Positions 26,485 through 34,186 of a stretch of 64,000 nucleotides of DNA are shown here, one piece after another. Source of the stretch: Micromonospora haikouensis (GTDB lineage Bacteria > Actinomycetota > Actinomycetes > Mycobacteriales > Micromonosporaceae). Below the pieces are notes generated by a model, which saw nothing but the letters and a program-made list of their open reading frames with translations, was not told the DNA's origin and did not search any database. The first letter of the stretch is position 1. Every line of letters begins with the position of its first letter. The stretch covers positions 1-64,000 of the forward strand of contig NZ_FMCW01000035.1 in NCBI RefSeq assembly GCF_900091595.1. Reading direction: 5' to 3'. A program made the position numbers and the translations under genes.

Positions 26485-27144
26485 CTAGACGATCAGGGCG
26501 GGGAAGGGCCAGCGGTGGGCGCGGGTCGGCAACCACCACAGGTGGCCGGCCTGCTCGGCGACCAGGTGCGCTCCGACGAGGTCCCGGCGCACGTCGGCCG
26601 GCACCGCCGTCGCCACGACGCCCTCGGCCAGCGTCTCGATCGCCGCCAGGTGGCCCGGCTCGTCGATCGTCACCACCTCCAGGGCGCCGGAGCGCCGGTC
26701 GCGGACCTCCACGAAGCCGGGGCCGCGCCGGTAGACGCAGCGGCCGAGGAAGAACGCCGCCCGCCAGCGGGCCGCGACCGTGCCGGTGGCGTCCCCGTCC
26801 AGGCGGGACGGTGGGCACAGGTGGGTGAACAGGTCGCCGCCGTGGCAGCCGTCCCGGCAGCGCGCCGTCCAGTCCACCGCGATCCCCCGGGCGGTCAGCT
26901 CCCGGACCAGCAGGAGGGACCGCGCCGCGCGGGCGTCCGCGTCGGCGCACAGGTCCACCGGGTGGGCCAGCCGCGCGTGCCGCGCGCCAGCGGCGTACCA
27001 ACCGGCCACCGTCCCCCCGCACGGCCCGACCAGCCGGTGCGTGCCGAGCGCCATCCCGGGCAGCCGGGCGGCGGCCGGATCGTAGTCGCGGGACAGCTCG
27101 ACCTCGACCACGGTCGCGCCGAAGTCACCCCGCGGCGACGGCAT
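26485..27144 (-). CDS. DUF5825-like accessory protein of the radical SAM enzyme
   Basis: 219 residues; start overlaps the radical SAM stop by 20 nt. No catalytic domain recognised. Visible features are a cysteine/histidine cluster CRDGCHGGDLFTHLCPP (about 115-130) that might bind metal, and a C-terminal HLVAEQAGHLWWLPTRAHRW. The size and sequence fit DUF5825 proteins, which I recall beside B12-type radical SAM RiPP enzymes in actinomycetes. A role as peptide-recognition or enzyme partner is inferred from this pairing. No function has been demonstrated to my knowledge. Confidence 0.75.
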   Translation of the reverse strand: MPSPRGDFGATVVEVELSRDYDPAAARLPGMALGTHRLVGPCGGTVAGWYAAGARHARLAHPVDLCADADARAARSLLLVRELTARGIAVDWTARCRDGCHGGDLFTHLCPPSRLDGDATGTVAARWRAAFFLGRCVYRRGPGFVEVRDRRSGALEVVTIDEPGHLAAIETLAEGVVATAVPADVRRDLVGAHLVAEQAGHLWWLPTRAHRWPFPALIV

Positions 27145-29062
27145 GGCGGTCCTGTCCGGCGCGCGCGGCGGCGTCCGCGGCGGCCCGCTGGTGGTCGACC
27201 CGGGCCAGCACCTGGTTGTGCGACTCGACGGCGGTGTGCACCCAGCAGCCTCCCTCGTGGAACACGATGCCCAGCTCCGACCACTGGTCGAGCAGCGGCC
27301 GGACCGTCGCCGCCCCGCCGGGGACGCGGGCCGCCAGGATGGCGTCCGTGCGGGGCTGCGCCAGCAGCCGGAACAGCGCCACCTCGGCCGGCGTGGCCAG
27401 CTCGCGCACCGACCAGTCGTACGCGGCGCGGCGGCTGACCAGCACGACCCGGTCGTCGATCTCCTGGTAGGTGAGCCGGCTGACCGGGTACTCGGTGCGC
27501 CACCGGTCGATCGCCGCGTCCAACGCCGCCGCCTCGGCCCGGCCGATGCCCCGGGCCACGGTGGTGAAGATGTACGCCAGGTCGGTCAGCTCGGCGGCGG
27601 GCAGGTCGTAGATCTCCCGGTACTGCGGGGCGGGCTCCAGCACCGGGAAGCCCAGCTCCGGCTGGTTGAAGTAGGGGCTGAACCGCTCGATGGCGATGCG
27701 CGCCGCGCCCATCGGCGGGTCGAGGTGGTGCAGCGCCGGCAGCTGCGCGACGACGTCGGTGTAGTCCTCGGCGGTCTCGCCGGGGAAGCCGTAGAGGTAG
27801 TTCCAGCTCGTCGTCACCCCGGCGCTCTGGGCCTCGCGCAGCGCGCGGACGTTCTGGCAGCCGGTCACGCCCTTGTCCATCAGCCGCAGCACGTGGGTGC
27901 TGAGGTTCTCCACCCCGGGCTGGACCTGCACCGCCCCGGCCTCGGCGAGCCGTTGGAAGTGCTGCCGGCGCAGGTTGGCCTTGACCTCGAAGTGCAGGCG
28001 GACGTCGTAGTCGGATTCGGCCAGCCGCAGCAGCACCGAGTCGAAGTACGCCATGTCCAGGATGTTGTCGACCACGATGAAGTCGAGCAGCTGGTGCCGG
28101 CGGGCCAGGTCCAGCACCTCGTCGAGGAAGCGTCCCGGGCTCTTGCTGCGGAACTGCATCGACGAGCCGTTGAGGCCGCAGAAGGTGCAGTGGTGCTTCT
28201 CGCCCCACCAGCAGCCCCGGGAGCCCTCGACGACGAGCTTCGGGGCCACCCACTCGGCCGCCGCCGAGGCGTCGAGGCGTTCGACGAAGCCCGTGTAGTC
28301 GGGGGCGACAATCCGGCCCGGCGGCAGCGGTCGCGCCGACATGGGGTTAGCCCGCGCGACGCCCGTGGGGTCCCGCCAGCACAGCCCAGGGACGTCCGCG
28401 AGGCCACCGGCAGGGCCGCCGCCGGGACGCGGGTCGCCGCCGCCGACCGGTGCGGCGTCGAGCGCGTCGAGCAGCGCGGGGAAGGCCGCCTCCCCCTCGC
28501 CGCGCACGACGAAGTCGAGGAACGGGAAGTTGCGGTGCAGCGCCGCGCCCTGCGCACCGTCGCAGTTGGCCCCGCCGAGGACGGTCCGCACGGCGGGCCT
28601 GCGCTGCTTGAGCAGCCGGGCGGCGGCCAGGCTGGCGGTGTTCTGCTGGAAGGTGCTGGTGAACCCGACGACGTCGGGCGCGGCGGCGTCCAGCTCGGCG
28701 ACCAGGGTCGCCACGAACTCCGGCACCAGCTCGTGCAGCGCGGCGGTCATGGCCGTCTCGGCCCGGCTCGCCCCCGCGTCGGCCAGCAGCCGGTGCAACG
28801 GCCCGAAGTCGCGCCGCCGCCCGTAGAGGGCACCGGCGAACACCCAGTCCCCGGCGCCCTGGAAGTAGGAGGTCTCGGAGAAGTACTGGTAGTCGGCCAG
28901 GCCGAAGGTGAGCCGGTCCACCGCCCAGTCGACGAAGTCGAGGTTCGCGTGGCGGACCCGCACGTCGTGGCCGGCGGCACCGGCGGCGGTGCGCAGGATG
29001 CCCAGGGCGAGCGACGGGACGTCGAGCGATCCCCACGGCATGTGCACCAGGACGACCTTCAT
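27125..29062 (-). CDS. B12-binding radical SAM peptide-modifying enzyme (RiPP C-methyltransferase type)
   Basis: 645 residues from ATG 29062, with GAGAGGAG upstream; an in-frame start 10 codons earlier lacks a ribosome site. The N-terminal cobalamin-binding Rossmann-like domain (about 1-190) has no canonical DxHxxG. The radical SAM domain has the unusual cluster motif C284-x7-C292-x2-C295 (CWWGEKHHCTFC), a hallmark of the family called RiPP maturation radical SAM protein 1 (TIGR03975). VENLSTHVLRLMDKG and YGFPGE follow. Family members are thought to methylate unactivated carbons of ribosomal peptides. The immediately upstream 48-codon gene is its likely substrate. Confidence 0.92.
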   Translation of the reverse strand: MKVVLVHMPWGSLDVPSLALGILRTAAGAAGHDVRVRHANLDFVDWAVDRLTFGLADYQYFSETSYFQGAGDWVFAGALYGRRRDFGPLHRLLADAGASRAETAMTAALHELVPEFVATLVAELDAAAPDVVGFTSTFQQNTASLAAARLLKQRRPAVRTVLGGANCDGAQGAALHRNFPFLDFVVRGEGEAAFPALLDALDAAPVGGGDPRPGGGPAGGLADVPGLCWRDPTGVARANPMSARPLPPGRIVAPDYTGFVERLDASAAAEWVAPKLVVEGSRGCWWGEKHHCTFCGLNGSSMQFRSKSPGRFLDEVLDLARRHQLLDFIVVDNILDMAYFDSVLLRLAESDYDVRLHFEVKANLRRQHFQRLAEAGAVQVQPGVENLSTHVLRLMDKGVTGCQNVRALREAQSAGVTTSWNYLYGFPGETAEDYTDVVAQLPALHHLDPPMGAARIAIERFSPYFNQPELGFPVLEPAPQYREIYDLPAAELTDLAYIFTTVARGIGRAEAAALDAAIDRWRTEYPVSRLTYQEIDDRVVLVSRRAAYDWSVRELATPAEVALFRLLAQPRTDAILAARVPGGAATVRPLLDQWSELGIVFHEGGCWVHTAVESHNQVLARVDHQRAAADAAARAGQDRHAVAAG

Positions 29063-29092
29063 CGCCGGTCTCCTCTCGGGCGGGCTGGGCAT

Positions 29093-29125
29093 CGTTCCGG
29101 GGCCTCGCGGCGGCGCCCCGGAACG
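29093..29125 (-). promoter_or_regulatory. Intercistronic hairpin between precursor and radical SAM gene
   Basis: Perfect 11-bp stem CGTTCCGGGGC/GCCCCGGAACG with an 11-nt loop, between the precursor stop (29156) and the radical SAM start (29062). Such hairpins in peptide operons usually let only part of the transcripts continue, or protect the short upstream mRNA. That would give more precursor than enzyme. Confidence 0.65.
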
Positions 29126-29155
29126 ACGTCGTGGACGTGCGTCACCGCGGCCGGG

Positions 29156-29302
29156 TCACTTGCCGGCCGGCGGCGCCTCGGTCACCTGGGGTCGCGCGGC
29201 CGGGACCGCCCGGTCAAGATCGAGGAGCATCTTGACGATGACGGCGCCGCGGTCCCGCTCGCCCGTGCTGATCGGGTCGTGCCGCACAGTGCGTCGCTTC
29301 AT
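29156..29302 (-). CDS. Candidate RiPP precursor peptide, 48 residues
   Basis: ATG 29302 is preceded by GGAGGTGA at 5-nt spacing, the best ribosome site in the region. The peptide has a basic start (MKRRTVRHDP), a short charged segment, an amphipathic hydrophobic helix (GAVIVKMLLDLDRAV, about 19-33) that could be the recognition leader, and a C-terminal tail PAARPQVTEAPPAGK rich in Pro and Ala. No Cys, Trp, Tyr or Phe. It is followed by a hairpin and the radical SAM gene. The Pro-rich tail suits cleavage by the adjacent prolyl-oligopeptidase-like protease. The gene's 5' 89 nt lie inside the protease frame, in a different reading frame. I recognise no known precursor family. Confidence 0.72.
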   Translation of the reverse strand: MKRRTVRHDPISTGERDRGAVIVKMLLDLDRAVPAARPQVTEAPPAGK

Positions 29303-31097
29303 TGAATTCACCTCCCTCCGGTCGGTCGGGGTTCGGACCCCGCCGGTCGCGGTGGTCCTGACTGGGGGCCGCCGGGGGCGGCCCGTACGGGGGGAGCACC
29401 GCGGTGGCGTAGCGGAGCAGGGCGGCGAAGACGACCGACTGTCCGGCGGCGTCGCCGTGGTGGCCGCCGGTGGTCCAGAGCACCTCGTGCGGCACCGCGC
29501 GGTCGCGCAGCGCGGCCACGTACCGGCCGACGGCCTCGGCGGGGCACCGCTCGTCGTCGGTGGCGGCGGCGACGAACAGCGGGCCGCGCACCCGGTCCAG
29601 GTACGTCATCGGGTCGGCGGCCCGGTACCGGTCGGGGACCTCGGCGGGGGTGCCGCCGAAGAGTTCCTCGTCCGCCTCGCGCACGGCGGGCAGCGTGACG
29701 CGGTGCGCGGTCGCGTAGTCGGCCACCGGGGAGACCGCCAGCCCGACCGCCCAGTCGTCGGGGGCGACGCCCAGCGCGAGCAGCACCAGGTAGCCGCCCC
29801 AGGAGTAGCCGCACAGCCCGATCCGCCCCGGCTGCGCCACGCCGAGGGCGACCAGGTGCCGGCGTACGGCGTCGAGGTCCTCCAGCTGGGCCAGGCCGAC
29901 CCGGTGGCCGAAGTCGTGCCGCCAGCGCGGGCCGTAGCCGGTGGATCCCCGGTAGTTGGTGCGCACGACGGCGTAGCCGGCCCCGGTGAGCAGTTCCACC
30001 CGGGGGTCGTAGCTGTCCCGGTCGTGCAGGAACGGCCCGCCGTGCAGCAGGAGGATCGTCGGCCACGGACCGGTGCCGGGCGGGGTGGCCAGGAAGCTGT
30101 GGATCCGGCCGTACGGCTGGGGTGTCCACACCTCGCGGCGGCCCGGCGCGGCGGGCGGGCCGGGCGTCGGACGGGGGTCGGCGGCCGGGTCGACGACGAG
30201 CCGGCGCGGCGGCGTCGCCTCCCGGCTCCACACGTAGTGGATCGTGCCCTCGGGGGCGCAGGCCAGCTCCAGGATGGTCCCCGCCGGGGTGGGCAGGACG
30301 GCCGGCTCGCCGCCGTCGAGGTCGGTCAGGAGCAGCCGGCTGCGTCCCGCCCGGTCCTGTTGGACCAGCACCCGTCGGCCGTCGACGTGCCAGTGCGCGG
30401 TGATCTCCGTGTCGAACGCCAACCGCTCGTGCAGCCGGACGTTCCGGCCCGGCCGCCAGGTGCCGACGGTGTAGTGCCCGCCCGCCTCCACGACCAGCAG
30501 CAGCTCCGCGTCGCCGGCCGGGTCGGGGCGGAACTCCAGGGCCCACACCCGGCGGTGCGGGCCGCCGGCGAGGGCCTCGGTGTGGCCGTCGGTGCGGCGG
30601 ACCACCGTGACCGCGACCGGCCCGTCCGGTCGGCCGGCGAGGGCGAGCAGGGTGCCGTCGGGGCTCAGGTCCACCAGGGGCGCGTAGCCGGCCACGGCCG
30701 CCAGCGGGCGGGCCGGTCCGCCGGGCGGGCCGAGATGGTACCGGGACTCCGCGTCGTGCCCGACGCAGACGACCGCCAGCGTGCCGGCGTGGTCGAAGGC
30801 GATGCCGTACGGCCGGCCGCGGGGCAGCCCGGTCAGCGCGGGCGCGGCCGGTCCGCCGTCGAACGGCTGGCGGCGCCAGGCACCGACGCCGTCCGGGTCG
30901 GCGTCGAACCACCAGACGTGGCCGCCGTCCGGCTCCAGGTCGCAGGCGTCCACCCCGTGCCGCGCCCGGGTCAGCACCCGACGCTGCCCGGTGGCGCGGT
31001 CCCACGCGACGACCTGGGGGCGGCCCGCGACGTCGTCGAGCTCGACGGCCCGCAGCGGGGCGGCGGCGGCGAATGCCGGTGCGCGCGGTGCAATCAC
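29214..31097 (-). CDS. S9 prolyl-oligopeptidase-like peptidase of the RiPP-like operon
   Basis: 627 residues from GTG 31097, chosen for GGTGGA upstream and because the protein is well conserved-looking from here. No signal peptide. The N-terminal beta-propeller (about 10-350) is followed by an alpha/beta-hydrolase domain with GYSWGGYL (nucleophile Ser), TDDERCP (Asp) and GGHHGD (His). S9 enzymes cleave short peptides, often after Pro, or act as acylaminoacyl peptidases. As first gene of the operon it probably trims the peptide. The last about 30 codons (EFNEATHCAARP onward) look non-conserved and overlap the precursor gene by 89 nt; the functional protein may need only the part before them. 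Confidence 0.88.
   Translation of the reverse strand: MIAPRAPAFAAAAPLRAVELDDVAGRPQVVAWDRATGQRRVLTRARHGVDACDLEPDGGHVWWFDADPDGVGAWRRQPFDGGPAAPALTGLPRGRPYGIAFDHAGTLAVVCVGHDAESRYHLGPPGGPARPLAAVAGYAPLVDLSPDGTLLALAGRPDGPVAVTVVRRTDGHTEALAGGPHRRVWALEFRPDPAGDAELLLVVEAGGHYTVGTWRPGRNVRLHERLAFDTEITAHWHVDGRRVLVQQDRAGRSRLLLTDLDGGEPAVLPTPAGTILELACAPEGTIHYVWSREATPPRRLVVDPAADPRPTPGPPAAPGRREVWTPQPYGRIHSFLATPPGTGPWPTILLLHGGPFLHDRDSYDPRVELLTGAGYAVVRTNYRGSTGYGPRWRHDFGHRVGLAQLEDLDAVRRHLVALGVAQPGRIGLCGYSWGGYLVLLALGVAPDDWAVGLAVSPVADYATAHRVTLPAVREADEELFGGTPAEVPDRYRAADPMTYLDRVRGPLFVAAATDDERCPAEAVGRYVAALRDRAVPHEVLWTTGGHHGDAAGQSVVFAALLRYATAVLPPYGPPPAAPSQDHRDRRGPNPDRPEGGEFNEATHCAARPDQHGRAGPRRRHRQDAPRS
29308..29315 (-). 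promoter_or_regulatory. Strong ribosome binding site of the precursor gene
   Basis: GGAGGTGA on the minus strand, complementary to the 16S 3' end over eight bases, 5 nt before ATG 29302. Its strength relative to neighbouring genes fits a peptide needed in excess. Confidence 0.75.
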
Positions 31098-31377
31098 GAC
31101 GACCCCGTTCCACCGGACGGCCGGAGCACCGATCGTAATAGACGGATGACGATGCGTACATGCCGTCGGCCGCGGTTGCCCACCGCCCCGCAACTGTCAC
31201 TTCACGGGCGCTTTCCGGTGAGTCGTCATGACGCGCCGCAAAATGGTCCGCGCGCATCCCGGCGACGGCGGTCACCGTGGACGTCGGTGCCGGCCGCCCT
31301 GCGCGGCCGGGTTACCGTACCCGGGTGCCGCCGCACGGACCTCGTCATCTCGGCCGCCGCTGCGGGCGGGCCCCCTC
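31098..31377. other. Divergent promoter region of RiPP-like operon and ABC ATPase
   Basis: 280 bp. An AT-richer patch around 31130-31150 (minus-strand CTATTACGAT) could be the -10 region for the peptidase transcript. No clear operator or additional gene seen; the ATPase frame is open from 31228 but without a good start before 31378. Confidence 0.4.
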
Positions 31378-32184
31378 GTGACCGCTCCCCCGGTGCTACG
31401 CGTGACAGACGCGACCGTCGTCCGGGACGGCAGACCGATCCTGAGCGAGGTGTCGCTGACGGTCCGCGCCGGCGAGCACTGGGCGCTGCTCGGCCCCAAC
31501 GGGGCGGGCAAGAGCACACTGCTCGGCCTCCTCGGTGCCGTCACGCACCCCACCCGGGGCACCGTCGAGGTGCTGGGCCACCGGCTGGGGCGGGTCGACA
31601 TGCGCGAGTTGCGGTCCCACGTCGGCCACGTCGACCCGCGGCACGACCTGCGCTCGCCCCTCACGGTGCACGACGTCGTGCTGACCGGGCTGACCAACAC
31701 CGTCGAACGCGTTCCCCGCTGGGCGCCGACACCCGAGCAGGTCGCGCAGGCCGACCGGCTGATCGGACTGCTCGGCCTCGGCGAGCGCCACGGCGCGCGA
31801 TGGCCGACCCTGTCGCAGGGGGAACGGGGCCGTGCGCTCATCGCCCGCGCGCTGATGCCCAGTCCGCGGCTGCTGCTGCTCGACGAGCCCGCGACCGGTC
31901 TCGACGTCGCCGGCCGGGAACAGCTCATCGAGCGCCTCGACACGCTGCACCACACCTACCCGCGGCTCGCGTCCGTCCTGGTCACCCACCACCTGGAGGA
32001 GCTTCCCCCGGGGACGACCCACGTGCTGCTGCTGCGGGACGGGCGCTGCCTGGCGTCGGGGCCCGCCGACGAGGTCCTCACCAGCGACCAGGTCAGCAAG
32101 TGCTTCGACCATCCCGTCCGGCTCACCCGCGTCGAGGGACGGTGGAGCGTGCGGGCGAACCGCCCGGCGAGGCCGGCCGGCTGA
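31378..32184 (+). CDS. ABC transporter ATP-binding protein (YlmA-like, stand-alone)
   Basis: 268 residues from GTG 31378. One ABC domain: Walker A GPNGAGKST (about 40), Q-loop region, signature LSQGERGR (about 142), Walker B LLLLDEPATGLD and H-loop VTHHLEEL. No permease gene is adjacent. It resembles YlmA/ModF-type ATPases of unknown substrate. It is transcribed away from the peptide operon and could serve as an immunity or export ATPase, or be unrelated. Its 3' end is only 15 bp from the convergent F420 reductase gene. Confidence 0.88.
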   Translation: MTAPPVLRVTDATVVRDGRPILSEVSLTVRAGEHWALLGPNGAGKSTLLGLLGAVTHPTRGTVEVLGHRLGRVDMRELRSHVGHVDPRHDLRSPLTVHDVVLTGLTNTVERVPRWAPTPEQVAQADRLIGLLGLGERHGARWPTLSQGERGRALIARALMPSPRLLLLDEPATGLDVAGREQLIERLDTLHHTYPRLASVLVTHHLEELPPGTTHVLLLRDGRCLASGPADEVLTSDQVSKCFDHPVRLTRVEGRWSVRANRPARPAG

Positions 32185-32199
32185 GCCGGTGCCGCGGGC

Positions 32200-32862
32200 T
32201 CACACGTCGGTGACGCGCAGGCCGGCGTGCGCCTTGTAACGGCGGTTGACCGAGATGAGGTTGGCGGTGAACGCCTCCACCTGGTGGGCGTTGCGCAGCC
32301 GCCCGCCGTAGACGCCGCGCACCCCGGGGATGACGGCGGCGAGGTCCTGGACCAGGTCGGTGGCCGCGCGGTCGTCGCCGAGCACCAGCACGTCGGTGTC
32401 GACCGTGTCGAGGTCGGGATCCTCCAGGAGCACGGCGGAGACGTGGTGGAACGCGCCCACCACGGTCGATCCGGTGAGGATGGCCGCCGCCTGCTGGGCC
32501 GCCGAGCCTTCGGCGACGGCGAGGGCGTACGCGCCCTGCCGGTCGAAGCCCAGCGGGTTGACGCAGTCGACCACGACCTTCCCCGCCAGCGCCGGGGCCA
32601 GCTCGGTGAGCAGCTCGGCGTGGCCGTCCCACGGCACGGCCACCACGACGATGTCGCCGGCCGCCGCCGCGTCGGCGTTCGCCGCGCCCCGGACCCGGCC
32701 GGGCAGCCCCGCGGCGGTGCTCTCCGCGCGCGCGGCGTCCCGCGAGCCGAGCACCACGTCGAGCCCGGCCGCGGCGAAGCGGCGGGCGAGGCCGCAGCCC
32801 TGCGGGCCGGTGCCGCCGAGCACGGCGACGGTACGGCCGCGAAGCGCGTCGCTGACGGTCAT
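32200..32862 (-). CDS. npdG: NADPH:coenzyme F420 oxidoreductase
   Basis: 220 residues. NADP motif VAVLGGTGPQGCGLARRFAAAG (about 12-33) with GSRD after strand 2; NPLGFDRQG (about 107), TGSTVVGAFHHVSA and the C-terminal RNAHQVEAFTANLISVNRRYKAHAG are the family signature (Fno/NpdG). It transfers hydride between NADPH and F420, supplying F420H2. Last gene of the long minus-strand operon that holds four LLM enzymes, so it very likely powers them. Overlaps the VOC gene by 4 nt. In Rhodococcus and Nocardioides a homologue, npdG, feeds hydride transferases in picrate degradation. Confidence 0.93.
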   Translation of the reverse strand: MTVSDALRGRTVAVLGGTGPQGCGLARRFAAAGLDVVLGSRDAARAESTAAGLPGRVRGAANADAAAAGDIVVVAVPWDGHAELLTELAPALAGKVVVDCVNPLGFDRQGAYALAVAEGSAAQQAAAILTGSTVVGAFHHVSAVLLEDPDLDTVDTDVLVLGDDRAATDLVQDLAAVIPGVRGVYGGRLRNAHQVEAFTANLISVNRRYKAHAGLRVTDV

Positions 32863-33197
32863 GCCGGGTTCCTTTCGTAGACGACGAGCGGGTTGCCGCA
32901 GGGGTCGACGACCACCGCCCGCCGCTCGTGCGGGCCGGCCTGCGGGGCCCCGGCCGTGGCGCCGGCCGCCACCAGCCCGGCCAGGCAGGCGTCCAGGTCG
33001 TCGACCTGCACGCTGAGCAGGGTCCGCCCGGCGACGGGCTGCTGGGTGGCGTCGGCGAGGCCGACGGTGACGGTGCCGTCGGTGACGGCGGCGTACCGGT
33101 CGCCGTCGCGGAACCGCACCGTCAGGCCGAGGGTGGTGTAGAAGGCGAGCTGGGCGTCCAGGTCCCCGGCGGGGACGATCACGTGCCCGATCCTCAT
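32859..33197 (-). CDS. Small VOC (glyoxalase-fold) protein
   Basis: 112 residues, one VOC domain: MRIGHVIVPAGDLDAQLAFYTTLG at the start and DPCGNPLVVYE at the end. Potential metal ligands are H5 and the late Glu. Overlaps genes on both sides by 4 nt (LLM upstream, npdG downstream), hence strictly cotranslated. Such single-domain VOC proteins act as epimerases, lyases or isomerases on CoA or cyclic intermediates. Exact reaction unknown. Confidence 0.85.
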   Translation of the reverse strand: MRIGHVIVPAGDLDAQLAFYTTLGLTVRFRDGDRYAAVTDGTVTVGLADATQQPVAGRTLLSVQVDDLDACLAGLVAAGATAGAPQAGPHERRAVVVDPCGNPLVVYERNPA

Positions 33198-34177
33198 GGG
33201 CGGAACCTCGGCATGACCTCGCGGGCGAACCGCTCGACGATCTCGATGGACCGCTCGATGGGCAGGCCGAGCCACTGGGCGCGGAAGACGAAGTGGTTGT
33301 AGCCGGCGTCGGCGAAGTCGCGGATCTTCGCGGCGATGTCGTCGGGCGAGCCGAAGAACAGCGCCTTCTCCTTGATCGCGTCCCACTGCGACTCGAAGAA
33401 GTCCATGCCGTACTGGACGTACTCGCCGTAGGAGCGGCGCACCGCGTCGCCGGCCACCGCGAAGGCCGCTTCGGCCGAGTCCGCGACGCACAGGTCGCGG
33501 TGGATCGGGAACACCGCGCCGTCCTCGTCGAAGCCGGCCGCCCGGCGCTGCTCCCGGTAGTCGGCCAGGTTGCCGACGGCCCAGTTGCGGCGCACGTTCG
33601 ACGGGGCCAGCCACGGCAGGCCCTGCCGGGCGATCCGGGCGATGCCCGTCGGGCCGTTCGCGCCGACCCACACCGGCGGGTGCGGGCGCTGCACGGGCAG
33701 GACGCTGCAGCGTACGCCGTCGAGGGCGAAGTGCTTGCCCTCGTGGTGGACCGTCTCCCCCGTCCACAGCCGCTGCATCACCGCGAGGGCCTCGTTCATC
33801 CGCGACACGCGGGTGCGCCGGTCGATGCCGAACGACGCGAACTCGACGTCGCGGTAGCCGGAGCCGATGCCCAGCACGAACCGGCCGCCGGACATCTGGT
33901 CGATGGTCGCGATCTCCTCGGCCCAGTGCACCGGGTGGCCCAGCGGCAGGATGAGGATGCCGGTGCCGAGCTGCATGGTCCCGGAGTGGTCCACGAGCCG
34001 GCTCAGCAGCGGCAGCGGCTGCGGCGTGCGCAGCGACGACAGGTAGTGGTGGATGCCGAACACCGAGTCGTAGCCCAGGTCGCGGACGTGCTGGACGTAC
34101 TCGACGGTCTCGCCGATGCGCCGGCCCAGGTCGTCGCCGGGGGCGTACTGGTGGTCGAGGAGGATGCCGAACTTCAC
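33194..34177 (-). CDS. LLM-class oxidoreductase 1 (probably F420-dependent)
   Basis: 327 residues from GTG 34177. Luciferase-like TIM barrel: KFGILLDHQYAPGDD start, LGTGILILPLGHPVHWAEEIATID, GGRFVLGIGSGYRDVEFASFGID and PPVWVGANGP. It is closely similar in layout to the LLM at 35168, so the two look like paralogues. With the F420 reductase two genes downstream it most likely uses F420/F420H2 for hydride transfer to or from a cyclic or unsaturated substrate. FMN use cannot be excluded from sequence. Confidence 0.9.
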   Translation of the reverse strand: MKFGILLDHQYAPGDDLGRRIGETVEYVQHVRDLGYDSVFGIHHYLSSLRTPQPLPLLSRLVDHSGTMQLGTGILILPLGHPVHWAEEIATIDQMSGGRFVLGIGSGYRDVEFASFGIDRRTRVSRMNEALAVMQRLWTGETVHHEGKHFALDGVRCSVLPVQRPHPPVWVGANGPTGIARIARQGLPWLAPSNVRRNWAVGNLADYREQRRAAGFDEDGAVFPIHRDLCVADSAEAAFAVAGDAVRRSYGEYVQYGMDFFESQWDAIKEKALFFGSPDDIAAKIRDFADAGYNHFVFRAQWLGLPIERSIEIVERFAREVMPRFRP

Positions 34178-34186
34178 GCCGCGCGC

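Noticed and set aside
26485..27144. Cys/His cluster of the DUF5825-like protein read as a zinc-finger DNA-binding protein
   Set aside because: Spacing does not match a known finger, and overlap with the radical SAM gene favours an enzyme-partner role.
23998..32184. Mobile-element origin of the RiPP-like operon
   Set aside because: No transposase, integrase, attachment repeats or clear composition change was seen at its borders.
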